Positions 37,527-45,490 of a stretch of 64,000 bases of DNA are shown here, in pieces. Position 1 is the stretch's first letter. Every line of letters begins with the position of its first letter. The DNA comes from Clostridium sp. SY8519. GTDB taxonomy: Bacteria; Bacillota; Clostridia; Lachnospirales; Lachnospiraceae. A program made the position numbers and the translations under genes. The notes under the pieces are model-generated. The model was not told the DNA's origin. It was given only the letters and a program-made list of their open reading frames with translations, and ran no database searches. The DNA lies in assembly GCF_000270305.1 (NCBI RefSeq), contig NC_015737.1:1612501-1676500 (forward strand), read 5' to 3'.

Positions 37527-38891
37527 ATGCTGCACATTGAAGAACAGGCAGTCCGGAATCTGCTTTTTCAGGGCCGTTTCGGGTTGGAGGAAGAAAGTCT
37601 CCGGGTCACAACAGAAGGCTATATGGCCCAGACGGAGCATCCGTTTCCGGATGACCCGTATATTGTCAAGGATTTCAGCGAGAATCAGACAGAGATCAAC
37701 ACTCCGGTGGCGGACAGCGCGCAGGAGGCAGTGCATCTGCTCAACAGCAATTATGAGCGGATTCAGCAGAAGCTGCGCGGCATGCCGGAGCGGGAGCTGC
37801 TCTGGCCCTTTTCCAATCCGCCTTATATCCGGCGGGATTCGGATATCCCCATCGCGATTTTCCGCGGCGGGGATGGAGAAGGCACAAAATACCGGGAATA
37901 CCTGGCCGAGCGTTACGGCAAGTATAAGATGACATTCTCCGGGATCCATGTGAACTACTCCTTTTCCCGGGAACTTCTGCAGGTCAGCTATGAGATCGCC
38001 GGAAAGAAGGGGCAGCTGCCGGCAGCGGTTCATTCCTTTCAGGACTATGTGAATCAGTTCTACCTGGAGCTGGCGGAAAAGGCCGCCGCCTTCGGCTGGC
38101 TTCTGGTGGCGCTTACGGCTGCCAGCCCGATCATGGACAGCTCCTATTTTGAGCGGGGGCGTTTCGGCGTGGACCAGTTTGTGGGCATGGCCTCGGTACG
38201 GTGCAGCGAGCTGGGATATTGGAATTCCTTTACACCCTATTTCTGTTATGACAGTCTGGAAGCGTATACCGGCAGTATCCGCCAGTTTGTAAACAGCGGC
38301 CTGCTGGCGGCAGCCCGTGAACTGTATTATCCGATCCGCCTGAAACCGCCGGGTAAGTACAGCCTGGAAGGGCTGCAGGAAAAAGGCGTAGACCATATCG
38401 AACTGCGGATGTTTGACCTGAATCCCTTTGTATACGGCGGCGTCGACTGCCGGGATGTGGAATTTGCCCAGCTGTTTCTGATCTGGCTGGCAGCGAAAGA
38501 GAGGATTCCGCTGAATATGCGGGAACAGGTGGAAGCCGCGCAGAATTTCAAAAACGCGGCCCATTATGATCTGAAAACAGTAAAAATCACCTGGATGGAT
38601 GGCAGACTGCGGTCTGTGGCAAGTGCAGGACTGGCACTGCTGGAGGAGATGCAGGCATTTTACGCGGAGTCCGATGGCCACATCCGGGAAATCCTGGCAT
38701 TCCAGAAGAGCAAATTCGAAAACGCGGACAACCGCTACGCCTGGCGGTTCCGCAGGGAATACGGCGAATATTTCGTGGCCCAGGGGCTGAAATTCGCGGA
38801 ATGCCTGCAGCAGAAAGCCTGTGAAAAAGCCGGCACGGCGGATACCGCAGGCGCAGAAGCAGCCGGCGGACAGACAGGGAGGCAGAGATGA
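37527..38891 (+). CDS. gshA: Glutamate-cysteine ligase
   Basis: A 454-residue ligase that forms gamma-glutamylcysteine from glutamate and cysteine with ATP. The start GRFGLEEESLRVT and the KDFSENQTEINTPV loop match the GshA part of bacterial GshA/GshF. The protein stops where GshF would continue with an ATP-grasp glutathione synthetase, so only the first step is encoded here. Its position next to the sulfur operon links new cysteine-level sulfur with a low-molecular thiol. TAGGAGGTGGC lies before ATG 37527. Confidence 0.87.
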   Translation: MLHIEEQAVRNLLFQGRFGLEEESLRVTTEGYMAQTEHPFPDDPYIVKDFSENQTEINTPVADSAQEAVHLLNSNYERIQQKLRGMPERELLWPFSNPPYIRRDSDIPIAIFRGGDGEGTKYREYLAERYGKYKMTFSGIHVNYSFSRELLQVSYEIAGKKGQLPAAVHSFQDYVNQFYLELAEKAAAFGWLLVALTAASPIMDSSYFERGRFGVDQFVGMASVRCSELGYWNSFTPYFCYDSLEAYTGSIRQFVNSGLLAAARELYYPIRLKPPGKYSLEGLQEKGVDHIELRMFDLNPFVYGGVDCRDVEFAQLFLIWLAAKERIPLNMREQVEAAQNFKNAAHYDLKTVKITWMDGRLRSVASAGLALLEEMQAFYAESDGHIREILAFQKSKFENADNRYAWRFRREYGEYFVAQGLKFAECLQQKACEKAGTADTAGAEAAGGQTGRQR

Positions 38892-39493
38892 AAAAAAAGT
38901 ATATTGCCATGGGCAGAGAGTTCGGCAGCGGCGGGAGAACCATCGGAAAAGCGGTGGCACAGCGTCTGGGCCTGAAATACTACGACGAGGAACTGCTGCA
39001 TAAAATCGCGGATTATGCCTCTTATGAGGTGGAATTCGTCCGTCAGATGGATGACACGTATTCGCCGGGGCGAAATCGTCTGTCTTATTATCTTGCCGGC
39101 AGGGACAGCCGCGGACAGTCTGTGAATGATTATCTGTTCCAGGCGGAATGTAAAGCCATCCGGGAAATCGCCTCCGGCCAGCCGAGCCTGATCGTGGGAC
39201 GCTGCTCGGATTATCTGCTGGGAGACCGGGAGGATGTGCTGACCGTCTTTATTCATGCGGATAAAGACTGGAGAGCCGCCCGGATCCTGGAGCAGTATGG
39301 AGAGACCAGGACACCCATCATGAAGAGAATTCAGGAAAAAGACACCAGACGCCGGGCAAATTACAACTATCATACCGGCAGGGAATGGGGAAACGTATCC
39401 AATTACGACCTGTGCCTGAATTCCAGCCGCCTGGGAATTGAGACCTGCGTCGATGTGATCTGCCGGGTGTTTCAGGAAACCGAAGAGCAGTAA
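38888..39493 (+). CDS. Cytidylate kinase-like family protein
   Basis: A 201-residue P-loop NTPase of the cytidylate-kinase-like group. It starts KKKYIAMGREFGSGGRTIGK, whose GSGGRTIG is the modified phosphate loop. GRCSDYLLGDREDVLTVFIH and the lid-type MKRIQEKDTRRRANYN segment follow. The start overlaps gshA by 4 bp. This group is separate from housekeeping CMP kinase and its substrate is not known. Confidence 0.85.
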   Translation: MKKKYIAMGREFGSGGRTIGKAVAQRLGLKYYDEELLHKIADYASYEVEFVRQMDDTYSPGRNRLSYYLAGRDSRGQSVNDYLFQAECKAIREIASGQPSLIVGRCSDYLLGDREDVLTVFIHADKDWRAARILEQYGETRTPIMKRIQEKDTRRRANYNYHTGREWGNVSNYDLCLNSSRLGIETCVDVICRVFQETEEQ

Positions 39494-39542
39494 AGCAGGA
39501 CCGGTAACACCGGTGAAACAGGTGGCAGGCCGCAAATTAGTT

Positions 39543-39572
39543 GTTGACAATAACAGTTAGTCGTATTAAACT
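39543..39572 (+). promoter_or_regulatory. Promoter with GTTA-type operator, upstream copy
   Basis: TTGACA (39544-39549) precedes a TATTAAACT -10 region at about 39564-39572. The -10 overlaps the symmetric AGTTAGTCGTATTAAACT (39555-39572). A similar 18-mer, AGTTAAACTATACTAACT, lies at 39716-39733, overlapping a second possible -10 (TATACT). Between them sits a perfect 20-bp palindrome TCCCTGCAGGCCTGCAGGGA (39650-39669). Confidence 0.45.
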
Positions 39573-39715
39573 ATAGAGGAGAACAGAGCAGACACAAGTG
39601 CGTTTTTGAAAATCAGGCATCCGGCGAATGCGTACCGGGTCAGTTGGATTCCCTGCAGGCCTGCAGGGAGAACACTATGCAGACGGAATCGCGGATGACT
39701 TTTTTTCTGACTATG

Positions 39716-39733
39716 AGTTAAACTATACTAACT
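39716..39733 (+). promoter_or_regulatory. GTTA-N8-TAAC palindrome before DUF2325
   Basis: AGTTAAACTATACTAACT has inverted AGTTA/TAACT ends with an 8-bp middle. It ends 14 bp before the DUF2325 start codon, next to the ribosome site GAGAGGAGAAG. The same spacing occurs at 10351-10366 before DUF3793-flavodoxin. Confidence 0.45.
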
Positions 39734-39747
39734 GAGAGGAGAAGACA

Positions 39748-40047
39748 ATGAGTGTGGTAATCATCGGCGGAAATGAACGAATGGAACGCGAGTACAAGAA
39801 TATGTGCAGAGACTACGGCTGTCGGGCAAAAGTCTTCTGCAAGTGCAGAGGCAGTCTGGAAAGCCGGATCGGCAGCCCGGATCTTCTGATTCTCTTTACC
39901 CATACCGTTTCCCATAAAATGGTGAAATGCGCGCTGGATGTGGCGCACCCGGACACCATGGTCGTACGGTCCCATACCAGTTCCCTGGCATCGCTGCGAC
40001 AGATTCTGACAGAAAATACCGGTGATTCCATGCAGAAGGCAATCTAA
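39748..40047 (+). CDS. DUF2325 domain protein
   Basis: A 99-residue protein of the DUF2325 family. The first half reads VVIIGGNERMEREYKNMCRD and the second contains LFTHTVSHKMVKCALDVA and VRSHTSSLASL. The Rossmann-like start and conserved His/Ser positions are typical of this small family. It is often found with iron- and manganese-linked genes. It is followed 30 bp later by a heavy-metal-associated protein. The function is unknown. Confidence 0.82.
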   Translation: MSVVIIGGNERMEREYKNMCRDYGCRAKVFCKCRGSLESRIGSPDLLILFTHTVSHKMVKCALDVAHPDTMVVRSHTSSLASLRQILTENTGDSMQKAI

Positions 40048-40077
40048 TATTACGAGACAGAAAGAAGTGACACAGTT

Positions 40078-40335
40078 ATGTATCAGACAACAGTAAACAT
40101 CGAGGGAATGGCATGCGGCATGTGCGAATCCCATATCAATGACGCGATCCGGCGGGCATTTCCCGCGGCAAAGAAAGTCAGTTCCTCCCGCAGGAAAAAA
40201 ACCAGCGTGTTTTATACGGAGGAACCGGTGGATCCGTCGGACATCCAGGCAGTGATCGAGGCTTCCGGCTATCACTACCTGTCATCCGAGACCGCCTGCT
40301 GTGAAAAGAAAAAAGGGTTGTTTCGCCGTTCGTAA
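40078..40335 (+). CDS. Heavy-metal-associated (HMA) domain protein
   Basis: An 85-residue stand-alone HMA domain. The metal-binding loop is GMACGMCESHIND (CxxC about residues 13-16). The beta-alpha-beta layout is completed by KKTSVFYTEEPVDPSDIQAVIEASGY. A Cys pair (TACCEKKKG) and a basic tail lie at the C-terminus. It would act as a soluble metallochaperone for Cu or another soft metal. It shares the DUF2325 transcript. Confidence 0.85.
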   Translation: MYQTTVNIEGMACGMCESHINDAIRRAFPAAKKVSSSRRKKTSVFYTEEPVDPSDIQAVIEASGYHYLSSETACCEKKKGLFRRS

Positions 40336-40472
40336 TCCCGGCGGGTTAGAGAAAATGATCCGCCGCCGGGAACTTCGGCGGCCAGAAGGAATAAGCCGCC
40401 GCCGGTAATCCCGGCGGAGCGGCAGGAATGGATCCGTGCCGAAAACGGGACGTTTGATTCTGTGAAAAGATG

Positions 40473-40518
40473 GAGATCCCCCGGGAATGTGTTTTTCCTG
40501 CGGGATCTCTGTTTTTTC
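40473..40518 (+). terminator. Terminator after the HMA gene
   Basis: GAGATCCCCCGGGAA pairs with TTCCTGCGGGATCTC (two imperfect positions), followed by GTTTTTT. The preceding 130 bp (40336-40470) are rich in short GCCGCCGG inverted pieces and hold no gene. Confidence 0.75.
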
Positions 40519-40614
40519 CTGAAAATCTGTGATAGAATGAACAAAACTGCCTGGCGGCAGCAACTGTGACAGGAAATGACAAAGATTCTGATTTAATTTA
40601 AGGAGACAGAGACT

Positions 40615-41328
40615 ATGCCAACATTCAGAGATAACGACGGCAGCGGAAAAGATACAGATCCCAACGCATATGGAGATATTCTGGGAGAATTTGCGGCCCG
40701 CAACAAACTGAACCTGCGTTTCGGGCAGAGCAGCACACCCTTTGAACAGGCAGTGGCCAAACGCCATGAAGAAGCAGAGACTGGTGATGAGCGGCTGACC
40801 ATGGCGGACATACAGGCGATTCTGTCCGATGAGGAAGCGGAATTCGGGCTGACCATGGAAGACGAAGAGGGAGAAAGCACGGACTTTTCCCTGCTGGCCC
40901 TGCTGGAGCTGGAGGAACAGGCATACCTGGTACTGGGCCATGAGGCCGAAGACACCATGGAGATCCTCTTTGCCCGCTGTGATGAACAGGCGGACGGAAG
41001 TCTGGATTTTACAGTCCTGGAAGACGGCGAGGAAATGGAAGCAGTAAAAGCAGCCTTTGAAGAAGCCCAGAGCGATGACGCGGAGATGACCCTTACCTTT
41101 AACTTTGTAAATGAAGCCGGAGAGCCGGATTCACTGGAGCTGATGCGTGTCATGGAAGTAGACGGCAGGCAGTACGGCGTGATGTCCCATGCGGATGAAG
41201 ACGGCGGAATGGAGATCATCTTTGTGCACTACTGGGAAGACGAGGACGGAACCCCGCAGATCGCCGATATTGAAGATGATGAAGAATATGAAAGAGTAGA
41301 CCGTTTCTACGACGAATCCCTGGAATAG
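40615..41328 (+). CDS. Acidic protein with two DUF1292 repeats
   Basis: A 237-residue, strongly acidic protein. After a 75-residue N-terminal segment (MPTFRDNDGSGKDTDPNAYG), a DUF1292 unit (ALLELEEQAYLVLGHEAED) and a second, related unit (RVMEVDGRQYGVMSHADEDG) follow, each ending in a negatively charged strand. DUF1292 proteins are common in Firmicutes and have no settled function. TAAGGAGACAG precedes ATG 40615. It is a single-gene unit with its own terminator. Confidence 0.8.
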   Translation: MPTFRDNDGSGKDTDPNAYGDILGEFAARNKLNLRFGQSSTPFEQAVAKRHEEAETGDERLTMADIQAILSDEEAEFGLTMEDEEGESTDFSLLALLELEEQAYLVLGHEAEDTMEILFARCDEQADGSLDFTVLEDGEEMEAVKAAFEEAQSDDAEMTLTFNFVNEAGEPDSLELMRVMEVDGRQYGVMSHADEDGGMEIIFVHYWEDEDGTPQIADIEDDEEYERVDRFYDESLE

Positions 41329-41356
41329 AACCCAGGCGGAAAAATCATAATCCCTG

Positions 41357-41463
41357 AAAAAAGCAGCCCCTGTCGGTGTTCTGTCTGAAGACGGCATACC
41401 GGCAGGGGCTGCTTTTTTTAAGTAAAGCGCCGAACCCGGTGGATTGCCGGGCTCGGCGCTTTT
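41357..41463. terminator. Two adjacent hairpins between convergent genes
   Basis: The first (41357-41419) pairs AAAAAGCAGCCCCTG with CAGGGGCTGCTTTTT and has T-runs on both strands. The second (41425-41463) pairs AAGCGCCGA-x-CCCGG with CCGGG-x-TCGGCGCTT. Together they can stop transcription of the DUF1292 gene and of the opposing ABC transporter operon. Confidence 0.85.
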
Positions 41464-41523
41464 GAAACGGGTACTTATCCCGCGGATTTCCCGGCGGAAG
41501 GGTTAATTTTCAATACCCAGGCG

Positions 41524-43473
41524 TCAGGGTTGATTTTCAGTATCGTCGGCGCCGGTGTTGGAAAAGTCTTTTTTGGTCAGTGCAACGCCGTTTTTCTTTA
41601 ACGCAGCAATGGTATACTTGCATTTCGGCGTCAGTGTGATGGTAGTATCCAGCGAGGTGCTGTAGGTACCGTTGGCGTTCCGTTTGGCAGTGGTACCGTC
41701 ATTCTGCAGCAGATCCGGAAAAGCGTCTGCCAGGGCTTTTCCGCCGATGGCCCGGAGCCTGGTGCGGACACTCTGGGGAGCGCCGGAGACAGTTCCCTTT
41801 AATTCCAGAGTAAGGGAATATTCGCTGCTGCCGATGCCTCCTTCCAGACAGTCCGCAGCCGTGTACGCAATGTGATGGGCGTGATAATCCCGGATCACAG
41901 CGTTGAAAATCTCCTGGGCGCCTTTGTTGTAGACGGTTTTTTTGTCGCCTGCCGTGGCATTGGTGATGACTGCGTGATTGTAGTTCGTGCAGAACAGATA
42001 GTTCAGGGCCTGCGTATAGTCACTCTGAATGGTTTCCAGCTTATGGGTGACAGAAGTGATATCCCGCCGGTCGGCAGCGCGCAGCGGCACGGAATAGTAC
42101 CGGATTAAGGTATTCCCGTTTTTCAGCTGATAGCCGATGGTTATGCCGGTAACAGTGTCACTGTCGCTGGCGGTATCGCTGTCTGGATTCAAATAGCTGT
42201 TTCGATGATCCAGAATCGTCTGCTGCAGATCTCGGATCTGATCAATCTGCGAAGCGTTTTCCGCCAGAACCGGGTAATCGGTCGAAAGGACGGCCGCAGT
42301 GACTTCGGAAGTGTCCGGGATGGTATTTTCCAGTTTCCGGCAGTATCCCAGGATCATACCGGCCAGCAGCACGGTAGTGGCTGCCGTGAATACCACCCAT
42401 TCCAGAATCATCCGGCGGACAAATACCCGGACTGTTTTTTTCAGCACCATTTCGGTAATGAAGAACCAAATCAGGCAGAAGACTACATAGAGGATCAGAA
42501 ATCTGACCATGGTGGCTCTGCCGGGCGTATCGGAACCGGCGATGACCATGCTGAAAAAATACGCGAATCCAATTCCTCCGGTGAACCCGATGATCCAGCG
42601 GCTGATCGGATGCAGGCAAGGAAAGGCGCTGACATCGCCGGCGCACTCCAGCTGACGGCGCCGATACAGAAACATGCCGCAGATCACAAGGGCGGCGGCC
42701 ACGATGCAGTATCCCAGCAGGCTGGCCCAGCCATAATAATGAAGGGCGGTCTGCGTGACACCTTCCGGTGTGTTGGATATGACATCCATTCCGGTTCTGG
42801 TCGTGATATATACTGCCGGTGAGAGATAATTCCCTGCTTCCAGCAGCGGATTTGCGGATACTGTACCGGGGACTCCGAACGTAAACATGTTGGTGAGCAT
42901 GGAAAACAGCGTCCGCAGTACAGCATACAGAAGATTTACAATGGCATAGTAGATGGCGCCTCCGATGTAATGGGCGGAAAGCATGCAGCAGAATACCGCT
43001 ATGGAATACAGGATAAAATCCACAAGAACCACATAGCCCAGGGCCGGAAAAATCTGGCTTCCCGGTTTCAGACCGCCCCGGAGAAAGGCCGGCAGGGCAA
43101 TGAAGAAGTTAATGGTCTGGGGCACAATCAGAAACAGGAGTCCGCTGATGTAATTGGTGATATAAAGTTCCCTGCGGCTGAATGGCAGCGCATGGGTCAT
43201 ATTGCAGCTTCTGGCGCTGCAGAGGTAGGAAAATACCGCGGATGCAGCCAGAATCGCGAAAATAATGATGTGGACCGGGGACTGGAACGTGGACAGTGCC
43301 TTGGCCAGTTCGGAAACATCCTGGTTTCCCGTGATAATATGGGGAACCGTGAGGTAGGCGATAAACGGGCAGAGAAAAAACAGGCACACGGTATACAGGA
43401 TCCATATGACACCGAATCTCCGGATATTTTTGGAAAACACCGTCCGATTAAAGAAGGATGTCTTTGAATTCAT
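41524..43473 (-). CDS. ABC-2 type transporter permease with C-terminal extracytoplasmic region
   Basis: A 649-residue membrane protein. About seven to nine hydrophobic helices occupy residues 15-375 (FGVIWILYTVCLFFLCPFI, SLLGYCIVAAALVICGMFLY). A mostly polar region of about 260 residues follows (from YCRKLENTIPDTSEV) and ends in VALTKKDFSNTG. ATPase and GntR genes lie just upstream, with this start overlapping the ATPase by 26 bp. This matches the YtrA-type GntR / ATPase / permease layout. The substrate is unknown; relatives respond to cell-envelope stress. Confidence 0.8.
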   Translation of the reverse strand: MNSKTSFFNRTVFSKNIRRFGVIWILYTVCLFFLCPFIAYLTVPHIITGNQDVSELAKALSTFQSPVHIIIFAILAASAVFSYLCSARSCNMTHALPFSRRELYITNYISGLLFLIVPQTINFFIALPAFLRGGLKPGSQIFPALGYVVLVDFILYSIAVFCCMLSAHYIGGAIYYAIVNLLYAVLRTLFSMLTNMFTFGVPGTVSANPLLEAGNYLSPAVYITTRTGMDVISNTPEGVTQTALHYYGWASLLGYCIVAAALVICGMFLYRRRQLECAGDVSAFPCLHPISRWIIGFTGGIGFAYFFSMVIAGSDTPGRATMVRFLILYVVFCLIWFFITEMVLKKTVRVFVRRMILEWVVFTAATTVLLAGMILGYCRKLENTIPDTSEVTAAVLSTDYPVLAENASQIDQIRDLQQTILDHRNSYLNPDSDTASDSDTVTGITIGYQLKNGNTLIRYYSVPLRAADRRDITSVTHKLETIQSDYTQALNYLFCTNYNHAVITNATAGDKKTVYNKGAQEIFNAVIRDYHAHHIAYTAADCLEGGIGSSEYSLTLELKGTVSGAPQSVRTRLRAIGGKALADAFPDLLQNDGTTAKRNANGTYSTSLDTTITLTPKCKYTIAALKKNGVALTKKDFSNTGADDTENQP

Positions 43474-44347
43474 AATTCATACCTCCCATTTCATAGATAA
43501 AGATTTCTTCCAGCGTCAGCGGAAGGACATCGAGTACCAGCGGATGCATACGGCCGAGGATCTCCTGGATCTGCGCCGGATCCCCGCGTACGATCAGTGT
43601 GTGGGCATGCCCGGTGGATGTCTGGTGCAGTACCTGCAGACCATCCGGGAGAGGCGGCATTTCCTCCGGGAAGACAAGCTGAATCTTGGAAATATTGGAC
43701 TGCAGCTCTTCCAGCGGCCGCTCCATGTGAACCTGTCCCTGGAACATGATTCCGACGGTATCACATACATCCTCCAGTTCCCGCAGGTTGTGGGAGGAAA
43801 CCAGTACCGTCATATGGCGTTCGGCCACCTCTGACAGCAGGATGCTCCAGATCTGGCGCCGCATAACAGGATCCAGTCCGTCTACCGGTTCGTCCAGAAT
43901 CATGATATCCGGTTTACAGCAGATGCTGAGCCAGAAAATCACCTGTTTCCGCATGCCTTTGGACAGGCGGCGGATGCTTTGTTTGACATCGATGGCCGGA
44001 AAAGCCTCCTTCAGCCGCTCAAACAGTGCAAGGTCAAAGTGGGGGTAGATCCCCTTGTAATAATTCTTCATATCCAGTGTATTGGACTGGAAAAAGTAGA
44101 ATAGATCGTCCGGCACGTAGGCGATGCGGGCCTTGACGGCCGGATTCTCATACACCGGCTGGCCGTCTACGGAAATGGTGCCCTGATCCGGCCGGTAGAT
44201 ACCGGTTAAGTGCCGGATGATGGTGGATTTGCCTGCGCCGTTTGGTCCCACCAGTCCATAGACGCTGCCGGTGGGAATCTTCATAGTTACATCGGAAAGT
44301 GCCTGAAAATCGCCAAATTTCTTTGACAGATGAGATACCTGAATCAT
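43448..44347 (-). CDS. ABC transporter ATP-binding protein
   Basis: A 299-residue ATPase. The Walker A is GPNGAGKST, the signature region is RLSKGMRKQVIFWLSICCKPD (degenerate LSxGxxxQ), and Walker B is IMILDEPVDGLDP. The H-loop is VSSHNL. The YtrB-like C-terminal tail of about 70 residues is present. It overlaps the GntR gene by 4 bp upstream and the permease by 26 bp downstream, so all three are translated together. Confidence 0.93.
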   Translation of the reverse strand: MIQVSHLSKKFGDFQALSDVTMKIPTGSVYGLVGPNGAGKSTIIRHLTGIYRPDQGTISVDGQPVYENPAVKARIAYVPDDLFYFFQSNTLDMKNYYKGIYPHFDLALFERLKEAFPAIDVKQSIRRLSKGMRKQVIFWLSICCKPDIMILDEPVDGLDPVMRRQIWSILLSEVAERHMTVLVSSHNLRELEDVCDTVGIMFQGQVHMERPLEELQSNISKIQLVFPEEMPPLPDGLQVLHQTSTGHAHTLIVRGDPAQIQEILGRMHPLVLDVLPLTLEEIFIYEMGGMNYEFKDILL

Positions 44348-44718
44348 ACTGGTTCCCCCCTTTCGGACAGTGCTTTGATTCTTTCTGTGAGTTCGTTTAC
44401 CGTTGTCTGCAGGTAGAGCAGTTCGCTGACCGTTTTGTCAAAAACGGCCAGAAGCTCCTTCTTGCGCGGAGACTCGCTTAAGTCAACCTCTGCGACGAAG
44501 GAACCGCGTCCCGTGACTTTGTAGATGTATCCTTCATGCTCCAGTTCACGGTAGGCGCGCTGAATCGTATTGGGATTGATGGCAAGCTGTGCAGCCAGTT
44601 CCCGAACAGAAGGAATCCGGTCATTGGGCTTCAGTGCCTGGGTCATAATCAGGCGGAGCATGCCGTCTTTGATCTGTTCGTAGATTGGCCGGGAATCCCG
44701 GAAATCAATTTGAATCAC
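44344..44718 (-). CDS. GntR-family regulator (YtrA subfamily)
   Basis: A 124-residue short GntR repressor. The winged helix includes RIPSVRELAAQLAINPNTIQ and RAYRELEHEGYIYKVTGRGSF. The small C-terminal dimerisation tail, rather than a ligand domain, marks the YtrA subgroup. It is first in the ABC operon and would repress it through the AAGTGTAC inverted repeat at 44868-44894. Confidence 0.92.
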   Translation of the reverse strand: MIQIDFRDSRPIYEQIKDGMLRLIMTQALKPNDRIPSVRELAAQLAINPNTIQRAYRELEHEGYIYKVTGRGSFVAEVDLSESPRKKELLAVFDKTVSELLYLQTTVNELTERIKALSERGEPV

Positions 44719-44867
44719 GCCGTTTCACTCCTTTTTTCTTCTGCGTTGTCAGGGTCCGCACAGGCACTGCCTCGTCAGGCAGCGAGCCGCAAAGATGCAG
44801 CCAGCCGGCACAGTGCTGTCATTCGGTATCCTGTGCTGTGCCGGTCCCTGTGTGTATGGTGTGTATT

Positions 44868-44923
44868 AAGTGTACCATGTTTACTAGTACACTTATACTA
44901 GCATGGGGAAGAATGTCTGTCAA
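44868..44923 (-). promoter_or_regulatory. Promoter and YtrA-type operator of the GntR-ABC operon
   Basis: On the minus strand TTGACA (44918-44923) and TAGTAT (44895-44900) are 17 bp apart. Directly downstream, AAGTGTAC and GTACACTT (44887-44894 and 44868-44875) form perfect 8-bp arms with an 11-bp spacer covering the start of transcription. This is the expected place and shape for a GntR/YtrA operator. The rest of the 338-bp space to 45056 holds no gene; it contains the small protein's terminator at 44993. Confidence 0.75.
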
Positions 44924-44992
44924 GAGGATTCGATCTGCAGGATGCAAAAGAAACCGGCAGCCGAAGCCGGGAAGTATAGAATATGCACATAG

Positions 44993-45029
44993 AAAAAGGG
45001 CAGATCGGAATTTCTTCCGGTCTGCCCAG
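44993..45029 (-). terminator. Terminator of the small Cys-rich protein gene
   Basis: Read on the minus strand, GGGCAGACCGGAA pairs with TTCCGATCTGCCC around a 4-nt loop, with one G-T-type imperfect pair, followed by TTTTT. It lies 28 bp after the gene's stop. Confidence 0.8.
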
Positions 45030-45056
45030 TGATCAGATCTGATACACAATGTGCGG

Positions 45057-45260
45057 TTATTCCGCGTCTTCTGCCTGCCATTCCTCAATGGTTTCATTCA
45101 GAATGCGAAGAATGTTTTCTTCTCCCACTTCGTCAAGGGTTTCAGAAATAGATTCCATTTTATCGAAAAAGCTGGGGCCGTTCTGCTCCGAACCGCATCC
45201 GGAGCCGCAGGTACCGCAGTTGTGTGTACAGTTTTCCGGTGCATAATCTGGATTGCTCAT
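45057..45260 (-). CDS. Small cysteine-rich protein
   Basis: A 67-residue protein with six amino-terminal-half features: four cysteines in CTHNCGTCGSGC, then an acidic helical tail (SETLDEVGEENILRILNETI). The cysteine pattern recalls the N-terminal stretch that precedes Mrp/NBP35 iron-sulfur carrier ATPases, here without the ATPase. AGGAGACTTGT precedes ATG 45260 and a terminator follows. It may bind a metal or an Fe-S cluster; this is inference. Confidence 0.7.
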   Translation of the reverse strand: MSNPDYAPENCTHNCGTCGSGCGSEQNGPSFFDKMESISETLDEVGEENILRILNETIEEWQAEDAE

Positions 45261-45379
45261 AACAAGTCTCCTTTCTGTCTGTAATACGGCACAGACAATG
45301 GTGTGCCGGGAATGTTTCGAATATTATACTATGGAGGTCAAGAAAAGGCAAGTACAAGATTTGTGATTTTTTTGTCATA

Positions 45380-45415
45380 CCGCGGATTGCCAATCTGCGG
45401 GAAGGTGGCTATAAT
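45380..45415 (+). promoter_or_regulatory. Promoter of malQ with overlapping palindrome
   Basis: TTGCCA (45387-45392) and TATAAT (45410-45415) are 17 bp apart. CCGCGGATTG and CAATCTGCGG (45380-45400, one mismatch, one-base centre) cover the -35, which suggests control by a repressor. Confidence 0.65.
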
Positions 45416-45490
45416 GGGGTCAGCATAAACCGGCGGGATTTGCTGAGAATCCCGGATGGAATGAAAAGAATTGGAGCAGGAGTGAGAGAG

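Noticed and set aside
36630-38960. 776-residue open frame on the minus strand
   Set aside because: It lies fully antisense to trxB, the amidotransferase and gshA, all of which have clear family motifs. The translation is low in recognisable domains and rich in Cys/His/Pro, as expected of a shadow frame in GC-rich genes.
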